NCBI GenBank assembly: GCA_026397475.1
Contig: JAPLUT010000004.1
Span: 1 to 64,000 of the forward strand
DNA length: 64,000 nucleotides
Direction of reading: 5' to 3'
Origin: a candidate division SR1 bacterium
GTDB lineage: Bacteria > Patescibacteriota > Gracilibacteria > Absconditabacterales > Absconditicoccaceae
The notes beneath the pieces are model-generated. The model had not been told where the DNA came from. It ran no database searches and was given only the letters and a program-made list of their open reading frames with translations. Shown piece by piece: positions 59,054 through 64,000 of the stretch (positions within the stretch are counted from its first letter, which is position 1; the number at the start of each line of letters is the position of its first letter). A program made the position numbers and the translations under genes.

Positions 59054-59755
59054 TTATTCATATTTTTTTTGCATAGCGGCGATTTCTTCGTGAGTGAATC
59101 ATAAATATCTGAAAATAATATCTTCAAAAACATCCTTGCTCAGGGTATTGTTGAAATGAAAAATTTTACGTAAAAGAAGTATATTTATATTCTCTTTTTT
59201 AAAGTCAGGTACGTTCTTTTTGGCTTCTTCCAAAAGGGTTATAAGTTTTAATGTATCCCCAGAATAATAGTTCTCTGAATAGAGCGTTCGGTCAATTTTG
59301 CCATCCTCATCTTTAAACTTATTGCCGATGAATGAACAGGTAGATAATAAATCGGGAATGTCTAGTCCAAGGGGATTTTTTGTGATATCATAGGTATTGT
59401 TTAATGCGCTCGTAATATAAAAAATACCAAAGTCTTCTCTTACCATGCGTAAATATTTTTTATAATCCTCGGGTTTCAATTCGAGTTTAGATGATACAAC
59501 ATAATAATATCTTTCCATAAGAGTGAGAAATGACATATCTTTGGGGGAAAGAGGTGTTTTTTTTAGTGTTACTATCCTTTTGAGGATCTTAGAAAATTCT
59601 TCCAACCAAAGGTTTTGAGTCTCCTTATTTTGTTGTTCAGGTCTTTTTATTTTCATAATTTTCATTACCTCATCTTTCATGCCAGCTAGAAAATGTTTGA
59701 GATCTTCGCGATTAGATAGGTCTGGAGCAATAACTGAATGGATATTCATAGTCAT
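59054..59755 (-). CDS. Hypothetical helical protein
   Basis: 233 residues, stop TAA (code 25; one TGA near the end). TTG at 59764 and ATG at 59749 are alternative starts. All-helical and Lys/Leu-rich (KDEVMKIMKIKRPEQQNK, LTLMERYYYVVSSKLELK, ILLLRKIFHFNNTLSKDVFE), no membrane segment, no known motif. It converges with the RAYT gene at a 13-bp gap. Function unknown. Confidence 0.6.
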
Positions 59756-59888
59756 AGGTATCAATGAAAAAGATAAATATGTCTCATTATATTTTGATGA
59801 AATATAATTTTGATGTGATAAAAACGTTCTTAAAATTTTTCCATTTTTTTATCTCTTCTCAAGTATACTCACAATGATGCATTTTTGC

Positions 59889-59979
59889 AAATTTCTAAAA
59901 GAAATTCGTAAACAAATTTCTAAAAGAAATTCTAAAAGAAATTCTAAAATAAATTTCATAAATAAATTTACAAATAAAT
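59889..59979. repeat. Short tandem repeats of AAATTTCTAAAAG type
   Basis: At least four degenerate copies of AAATTTCTAAAAGA / AAATTCTAAAAGA, then AAATAAATTT variants, in the 275-bp gap before nusA's end. Irregular spacing excludes a CRISPR array. Confidence 0.6.
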
Positions 59980-59984
59980 AAGCA

Positions 59985-60017
59985 AAGAATCGTCCACTTT
60001 CGGGAACGATTCTTTTT
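59985..60017. terminator. Hairpin terminator at the nusA 3' end
   Basis: AAAGAATCGT / ACGATTCTTT stem, ~10-nt loop, with T5 on plus and weaker U-richness on minus. It lies 14 bp beyond the nusA stop. Confidence 0.6.
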
Positions 60018-60030
60018 GACATGTCTTTGT

Positions 60031-61059
60031 TTATCTAATTTCTATCTGGTATCCTGTAAGTTGAGTTGCTAGTTTTACATTAGAAGCTCATTTTCCGATA
60101 GCGAGAGCTTTTTGACTTTCTTCCATAGTTACGATAGCTTTATTATCAATGATTTCTACATTCCCTATTTGAGCTGGTTTAAGACAATTCTTAATCAACT
60201 GAACAGGATCTTCAGAATCTTCTACGAAATCTATTTTTTCTCCATCAAGTAATGAGAGAACGGTATTGATTCTGTCTCCCTTGCTTCCTACCATAACTCC
60301 GACAGGATCAACTTTTTCTTCATTAGAATACACGATAATTTTTGTTCTCTTTCCTGGAATTCTTACAATCTTTTCGATAGCAACGATACCTTCTTCAAGT
60401 TCTGGTACAATCTTTCTCAAGATAGCTTCGATGTACTCAGTAGTAGATTGTGTGATTTCAAGAATAATTCCTCATTGTCCTTTAGAAATCTGTTTTAATA
60501 ATACAAATATTTCTTCTCCGGGTTCATACATTCTATTTGGAATTTGACCATCGGGTTGCAATACTACAGCGGTTCCCTCAACATCAAGGATAATACTATC
60601 TGCATGCACTCTAATAACTCTTGCTTTCAAAAGTTCCCCCTGTTTATTTTGAAACTTCTCGTAAAATCTTTCTCTTTCAATAGCTTTCAAACTTTGTTTA
60701 ATCGTTTGTGCAGCAGATTGAGCGGCGATTCTAGAAAGTTCAAGTGTCTTAGGCGTGATATCTATCAACAATTTTTCTCCCATAGTAACATCTTTTCTGA
60801 TTTTCTTCGCATCGGCGAGAGTGATTTGTTGTTCAGCATCTTCAACTTCTTTGGATACTTCAAGTTCTCTATAGATAGTTACGGTACCATCATTTTCGAT
60901 ATTTACCATTACTTCAGATTTTTTATATTGAGGAAAATCTTTCTTAAATCCAGACTTGATGCCTGCTTTTACAATCTCAAGCACTTGGTAGGGATCAAAC
61001 TTGTAATCGTCTACAAGAGCCATAATAGCAGCTTGGATACTTTTTCCATCTAATTTCAT
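60031..61059 (-). CDS. nusA: Transcription termination/antitermination factor NusA
   Basis: 342 residues, stop TAA. N-terminal polymerase-binding domain (FDPYQVLEIVKAGIKSGFKK), S1 domain (GELLKARVIRVHADSIILDV, PNRMYEPGEEIFVLLK), then KH1/KH2 with RMYS-like RKIVPELEEGIVAIEKIVRI, PGKRTKIIVYSNEEKVDPVG, VGSKGDRINTVLSLLDGEKI and VTMEESQKALAIGKGASNVK. A start at an upstream in-frame ATG (61203) would add a run without homology, so 61059 is preferred. It has no C-terminal acidic repeats. It pairs functionally with nusB at 36.5 kb. Confidence 0.95.
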
Positions 61060-61081
61060 GTTTTTTTTTGGAGTAAATAAA

Positions 61082-61107
61082 AAATAAGATAATCTTGTTA
61101 TCTTATT
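61082..61107 (-). promoter_or_regulatory. Hairpin in the nusA 5' leader
   Basis: AATAAGATAA / TTATCTTATT with loop TCTTG, about 25 bp upstream of the nusA ATG. It could be an autoregulatory attenuator (NusA acts on hairpins) or chance in AT-rich DNA. Confidence 0.35.
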
Positions 61108-61164
61108 AAGTCTATAGTAGAAGAATATGTTTTTGATGTAAATTTGCAATACCATTTCTGCTAA

Positions 61165-61189
61165 CAAAAAAAGGGGCGGAAACCGCCCC
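61165..61189 (-). terminator. Terminator of 61194-61565
   Basis: GGGGCGG aaa CCGCCCC with A7 on plus (U-tract on minus). The same type follows the other three genes of this cluster. Confidence 0.9.
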
Positions 61190-61193
61190 AATG

Positions 61194-61565
61194 TTATTTG
61201 CAAATTTTAATAATCTTGATGTATCTGAGGAATATCCCCCAAGATATAATTTGATGAACTTGACCAATAGTAACCTTTAAGTTATAGGGCGATGAGTCGC
61301 TGCTAAGAATAAATTTACCATTGAAATGTCCTAGGGAATCATTGTTTTGCTTAAATTCATACTTACCAAGCAAAAAGTTGTTTCCTGGCTTTGTTTCAGT
61401 CAATTGGAATAAGTAGGTATAGGGATAGCTTTCAATAAACTTAAGAGAGTCGCTAAGACATCTCATGCTATCCAATCGTTGTCCAATTTCATTTTGAGTC
61501 GCTTGGTAGCGGTTTTGGCATCCAGCCAAACAGATGATAGCGATTGCTAAAATTATTTTTTTCAT
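61194..61565 (-). CDS. TGA-free lipoprotein
   Basis: 123 residues, stop TAA. The lipoprotein signal MKKIILAIAIICLAGCQNR has lipobox LAGC. The rest has a helical start (QNEIGQRLDSMRCLSDSLKF) and a beta-rich domain (YTYLFQLTETKPGN, GKYEFKQNNDSLGHFNGKF). Eight Gly, none TGA. Own promoter and terminator. Organisation resembles the lipoprotein at 61672 (a coiled N terminus, a Cys at about residue 45, then strands with KYEF/GHEF), so the two may be distant paralogs. Function unknown; membrane-anchored, external. Confidence 0.65.
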   Translation of the reverse strand: MKKIILAIAIICLAGCQNRYQATQNEIGQRLDSMRCLSDSLKFIESYPYTYLFQLTETKPGNNFLLGKYEFKQNNDSLGHFNGKFILSSDSSPYNLKVTIGQVHQIISWGIFLRYIKIIKICK

Positions 61566-61591
61566 AATAATTAGTTTTTGTTTATGAGTCT

Positions 61592-61619
61592 TTTATATCT
61601 ATTCTACCACAAAAGTCAA
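61592..61619 (-). promoter_or_regulatory. Promoter for 61194-61565
   Basis: On minus: TTGACT, 16 nt, TATAAA; leader AAACAAAAACTAATTATT. Confidence 0.65.
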
Positions 61620-61623
61620 TAAA

Positions 61624-61649
61624 CAAAAAAAGGAGCGGAAACCGCCCCC
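61624..61649 (-). terminator. Terminator of 61672-62073
   Basis: GGaGCGG aaa CCGCcCC with A7 on plus. Confidence 0.85.
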
Positions 61650-61671
61650 AAAGTTATTATTTTTTATAAGC

Positions 61672-62073
61672 TTAAGAATTATCCTTTAGCTTAAGTTCTC
61701 CCTTGCATATTTTTCTTATATGCATCGTTTGTGTAGTTCCTTCTGCTGGCATTACTGTGATTACAAGATTGTAATCTACATAAGACATTTTTAAGTCGGA
61801 GGTGAGGATATATTCCCCAGAAGCAGCCATGTCACTCATAAAGTTAAACTCATGGCCTCCAAACGATACCGTCCGGTCAGACACCTTTGCTGAATTGCTA
61901 AGCCTCTCAAATAAATAATTGTAGCTTATCCAACTAACATCAATTGATCCGCCACATTTGAGGTTGTCTAACTGCTGTTGTAAATCATCCTCCTTTTGAG
62001 AGATTTCATTTTTTTTTGATTGGCAGCTCACCAAACAGGTAATAGCGATTGATAAATAAATTAGTTTTTTCAT
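61672..62073 (-). CDS. TGA-free lipoprotein
   Basis: 133 residues, stop TAA. The signal MKKLIYLSIAITCLVSCQSK has lipobox LVSC. A Gln/Asp helix (KEDDLQQQLDNLKCGG) precedes a beta domain (YNYLFERLSNSAKVSD, GGHEFNFMSDMAASGEYILT) ending in a Lys-rich tail. Seven Gly, none TGA. It is an independently transcribed unit beside similar ones. The Cys in LKC and later IRKICKG may pair. Function unknown. Confidence 0.65.
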   Translation of the reverse strand: MKKLIYLSIAITCLVSCQSKKNEISQKEDDLQQQLDNLKCGGSIDVSWISYNYLFERLSNSAKVSDRTVSFGGHEFNFMSDMAASGEYILTSDLKMSYVDYNLVITVMPAEGTTQTMHIRKICKGELKLKDNS

Positions 62074-62099
62074 AATGATTCATTTTTGTTTATATAATT

Positions 62100-62127
62100 C
62101 TTATATTGATTTTACAGTAAAAGTCAA
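62100..62127 (-). promoter_or_regulatory. Promoter for 61672-62073
   Basis: On minus: TTGACT, 16 nt, TATAAG; leader AAACAAAAATGAATCATT. Confidence 0.65.
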
Positions 62128-62131
62128 TTAA

Positions 62132-62157
62132 CAAAAAAAGGGGCGAAAACCGCCCCC
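62132..62157 (-). terminator. Terminator of 62164-62436
   Basis: GGGGCG aaaa C-GCCCC type stem with A7 on plus. Confidence 0.85.
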
Positions 62158-62163
62158 AAAGAT

Positions 62164-62436
62164 CTAATGATAGATTAGCTTTAGGATAACAATAAATAAA
62201 CAGCCTAAAGCGTTAAATGCAGTCCCCACGACAAATATTCGATTCTTTATAATAAAGAAACCGTAACAGATGCCATTGATGTTAAGTAGAGTAAATATAA
62301 CAAATGCTATCAACGAAATGCCTTGGGCATTACTGTTGATTATAATTTTTATTCCTTGGATAAAGAAGGCAACTCCACTTATTACAAAGCCAATGGCAAA
62401 GAGCCATTCACAAAATTTCAATGCTATTTTCCCCAT
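62164..62436 (-). CDS. SemiSWEET/PQ-loop-like small transporter
   Basis: 90 residues, stop TAG, three membrane helices: about 10-32, 39-60 and 68-88. The pattern of helix 1 with GVAFFIQGIKIIINSNAQGI then SLIAFVIFTLLNINGICYGF and KNRIFVVGTAFNALGC follows bacterial SemiSWEET half-transporters (about 85-95 residues, two copies pair to make a sugar channel), where IQ replaces the PQ signature. Substrate unknown. Nine Gly, none TGA; own promoter and terminator. Import of sugar would suit a symbiont with limited metabolism, but this is inference. Confidence 0.65.
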   Translation of the reverse strand: MGKIALKFCEWLFAIGFVISGVAFFIQGIKIIINSNAQGISLIAFVIFTLLNINGICYGFFIIKNRIFVVGTAFNALGCLFIVILKLIYH

Positions 62437-62465
62437 AATAATTATTTTTTTTGTTTATGGTATAT

Positions 62466-62493
62466 AGTATATATAATCGAAAACAAAAGTCAA
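62466..62493 (-). promoter_or_regulatory. Promoter for 62164-62436
   Basis: On minus: TTGACT, 16 nt, TATACT; leader AAACAAAAAAAATAATTATT. Confidence 0.65.
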
Positions 62494-62519
62494 CAATGTT
62501 TTTTGTAATTCTTGCCAAC

Positions 62520-62546
62520 AAAAAAAGGAGGGGGGAAACCCCCTCC
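62520..62546 (-). terminator. Terminator of 62551-62922
   Basis: GGAGGGGG aaa CCCCCTCC with A7 on plus. Confidence 0.9.
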
Positions 62547-62550
62547 AATG

Positions 62551-62922
62551 TTATTTTTCTTCAAGTCTCGCTAACTCCATGGTTTTTGCCAGAAGCAAGC
62601 TTTGGATATACAAGCAGGGCTTGCAGTTCCCAATAATCTTTTCGGCTTCATTCATCTTTTTTATGGCCTGCCAGTAGTCTTCACTACCAGTTGTGGTAAA
62701 CTGGAGATCGTGAGAAACTCCTACTAAAGATTCGTTTAAATATCCCGGAAGATATTTTTCCGTAACCGCATCTTTAATCTCTTGTAAAACGGTTATTTCC
62801 TGCTGGAGTTGTTTAATCTTTGTTGGCTTTGAGTCGTCATAATACGTGGTATATATTACAGCAACACCCACCAAGAATATAAGAAAGACTAAGAAGATTA
62901 CTAAAATTTTTGTTCCGCTCAT
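62551..62922 (-). CDS. TGA-free membrane-anchored coiled-coil protein
   Basis: 123 residues, stop TAA. An N-terminal membrane helix (KILVIFLVFLIFLVGVAVIY) precedes a coiled coil (KPTKIKQLQQEITVLQEIKD) and a helical end with two close Cys (GNCKPCLYIQSLLLAKTMEL). CxxC with flanking helices could bind metal or form a disulfide. Six Gly, none TGA. First gene of the cluster, with its own promoter. No family recognised. Confidence 0.65.
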   Translation of the reverse strand: MSGTKILVIFLVFLIFLVGVAVIYTTYYDDSKPTKIKQLQQEITVLQEIKDAVTEKYLPGYLNESLVGVSHDLQFTTTGSEDYWQAIKKMNEAEKIIGNCKPCLYIQSLLLAKTMELARLEEK

Positions 62923-62949
62923 GATTGTTTTTTTTATTTGTGTGACTTA

Positions 62950-62977
62950 CTTATATTTATTTAATATAAAAAGTCAA
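62950..62977 (-). promoter_or_regulatory. Promoter for 62551-62922
   Basis: On minus: TTGACT, 16 nt, TATAAG; leader ACAAATAAAAAAAACAATC. Confidence 0.65.
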
Positions 62978-62992
62978 TGAATAGATTTTATA

Positions 62993-63020
62993 TTGCAATT
63001 ATTCTATATTTATATAAAAG
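62993..63020 (+). promoter_or_regulatory. Promoter of the candidate small RNA
   Basis: TTGCAA, 16 nt, TAAAAG, divergent from the preceding promoter. Expected transcript start is near 63027. Confidence 0.45.
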
Positions 63021-63026
63021 ATATGC

Positions 63027-63136
63027 AACTTATCGGATGTTGATACATTCGAAAGTTACCTCATCCTCCAGATGGAGTTAATGGTTTACAAGTATTTCAA
63101 AGTGTTTAATTTTAACATCGAAGTTCGGAGAGAGGG
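63027..63136 (+). ncRNA. Candidate structured small RNA
   Basis: The stretch between a promoter (62993-63020) and a terminator (63137-63164) has paired ends: AACTTaTCGgATGTT at 63027-63041 can pair with AACATCGAAGTT at 63114-63125. Inside, GATAC/GTAT(T), ACC/GGT and a CTCC-agat-GGAG hairpin follow in nested order, so the RNA would fold as one long rod. The SRP RNA signature (GGAA tetraloop, AGCAGCC side) is absent, and it is not tRNA, 5S, 6S or tmRNA by motif. A 28-codon frame from ATG 63023 exists, but that ATG precedes the expected transcript start. Confidence 0.4.
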
Positions 63137-63164
63137 CCTCTTGTGCATATCGCAAGAGGTTTTT
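63137..63164 (+). terminator. Terminator of the candidate small RNA
   Basis: CCTCTTG tgcatatcg CAAGAGG followed by T5. Confidence 0.8.
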
Positions 63165-63186
63165 CCTTTATAAAAACTTTTATCCC

Positions 63187-63273
63187 ATAGGAATTTCAAA
63201 ACATTCCTATTCAGCTGAGCTGGATAAAAACGACGTTAAAGTTTCTTATTGAAACTTTCGGCGTCTTATTTTA
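63187..63273. repeat. Structured ~87-bp repeat, copy 2
   Basis: ATAGGAATttcaaaacATTCCTAT, GCTGGATAAAAACGACG, AAAGTTTCttattGAAACTTT and GCGTCTTATTTTA in the same order as copy 1 (46446-46532). It includes the hemW stop codon and on minus ends in CGTCGTTTTTA, so this copy can act as the hemW terminator. Confidence 0.65.
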
Positions 63274-64000
63274 TAGCTTTTGTAACAAGTCCGTAATAAG
63301 GGAATTGGAGACATTCATTCCTTCTTCAGTCAGTTTAAGTTTTGTTCCATCAAAGAAAGTTAATCCTTCCTTAGTATATTGTTGTAATAATCATTCATAA
63401 TGCGGGACGAGCGCCGAAGTAAATTTTCCAAGGTCAGCGATTCCTTCGTGGGTTCTGAGTCTGAGAAAAAATTCTTCAATTAATAAATCTGATGCATTCA
63501 AGGTTTGGACTTTTGATTCGTCTCTCCATTTTCATTCCATATATTCTTTCATATTACAGGTATTCGTCCAACGCTTCTTTTCAAAGAAGGAAGAAGCTGA
63601 AACTCATACCCCGATATAGGGTTCTAAAGTTCGATACACCATATTATGGATAGACGCTTTCCCGGCGTGAGCAAAGTTAGAAATTTCATATCTTAAAAAT
63701 CCCGCATCTTCAACCATGCCTTTGAGGATTAAAAACTCTTCCATGATTTCATCATCAGTTCCATGATACAGTATGGGAGTGTGTTTATGCTCGATATTTT
63801 CTAAAGTGTAGACAGAAACACTATCAATATATCAACTCGCTAAAAATTTCTGAAAAAAATCACGCTTAAATTCATGCCAGAGTTGCTTAAATCAGTTCTT
63901 GCTGACTTGAAATTTTCCAAATGCAATAAAGTCAAAATTCATAACGTTGTTTTCCTGTTTTAGTTGTACAAGGGATCTAAGAAAATCTACAATACCAGAA
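63271..64000 (-). CDS. hemW: HemW-like radical SAM protein (N-terminal part outside window)
   Basis: 243 residues are visible; the start and the radical SAM Cys cluster lie beyond the window edge. Stop TAA. Visible features: SVSVYTLENIEHKHTPI, MVEDAGFLRYEISNFAHAGK, SIHNMVYRTLEPYIGVGVSA and a C-terminal winged-helix-like part (RLRTHEGIADLGKFTSALVP). These match the HemN/HemW family, where YEISNFA and HN..YW....Y.GvG are standard; here the Trp of YW is Arg. HemW binds heme and delivers it; true coproporphyrinogen oxidase activity is less likely. Several Gly are TGA. Confidence 0.82.

Noticed and set aside
59889-59979. CRISPR-like short repeats
   Set aside because: Units are 13-15 bp, degenerate and contiguous, with no spacers or cas genes.
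60031-61203. Longer NusA starting at 61203
   Set aside because: The added N terminus has no NusA similarity and overlaps the leader hairpin and the neighbour's terminator; MKLDGKSIQAA at 61059 is the family start.
63023-63109. 28-codon open frame (MQLIGCGYIRK...)
   Set aside because: The ATG lies before the expected transcription start and the DNA shows nested pairing, so a structured RNA is the better explanation.

Overview
The window comes from a bacterium that reads TGA as glycine (genetic code 25). Almost every recognisable gene (rpoB, rpoC, tsf, RuBisCO, pyruvate kinase, murD, mutL, nusA) is cut by in-frame TGA codons that fall exactly where the families have a conserved Gly, and real genes end only in TAA or TAG. 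Code 25 is known in Absconditabacteria (SR1) and Gracilibacteria (BD1-5). A form II/III-type RuBisCO with the AMP salvage pathway favours Absconditabacteria. I recognised no tRNA, rRNA or CRISPR array. All coordinates below were worked out by reading TGA as Gly.

Layout. 1-8.0 kb: surface and secreted proteins (a beta-helix giant with a frameshift, two paralogous membrane-anchored proteins, two tandem paralogous secreted proteins). 8.3-9.9 kb: hypothetical genes and two copies of a ~157-bp interspersed repeat. 9.9-15.0 kb: a co-directional block for ribose-1,5-bisphosphate isomerase, RuBisCO, AMP phosphorylase and a short pyruvate kinase, together turning AMP into 3-phosphoglycerate and making pyruvate. 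15.0-23.2 kb: a GNAT enzyme, a 3D-domain wall enzyme and a 1089-residue EF-hand protein with two small followers. 23.2-37.1 kb: an information-processing block: L10 leader RNA, rplJ, rplL, rpsB, a membrane protein, tsf, an rpsF-rpsR gene fusion, rpmH, rpoB, rpoC, rpmA, rpmF, nusB. 37.2-44.5 kb (minus): two more giant surface proteins sharing a C-terminal module with each other. 44.7-48.0 kb: divergent murL-like and murD genes. 48.5-61.1 kb: an isochorismatase-family gene, nrdR, unknown genes, an FKBP lipoprotein, mutL, a REP-type transposase and nusA. 61.2-62.9 kb: four small secreted or membrane genes; 63.0-63.2 kb: a candidate structured RNA; 63.3 kb to the end: hemW (partial).

The most unusual theme is a set of ten single-gene units (17.4-18.4, 46.2-46.4, 48.0-48.5, 49.1-52.0 and 61.2-62.9 kb). 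Each has its own promoter of TTGACT-N16-TATAAR type and nearly all have their own hairpin terminator. They contain about 125 glycines by my hand count and not one TGA. Two adjacent ones end in TGA directly before a terminator, and one of these encodes a Bacteroidota-style T9SS-sorted repeat protein. They look like recent arrivals from a standard-code organism into a UGA=Gly genome, although a chimeric assembly must be excluded. Other points of note are the S6-S18 fusion, a lysine-rich tail on RNA polymerase beta, and the MurL/MurD pair.
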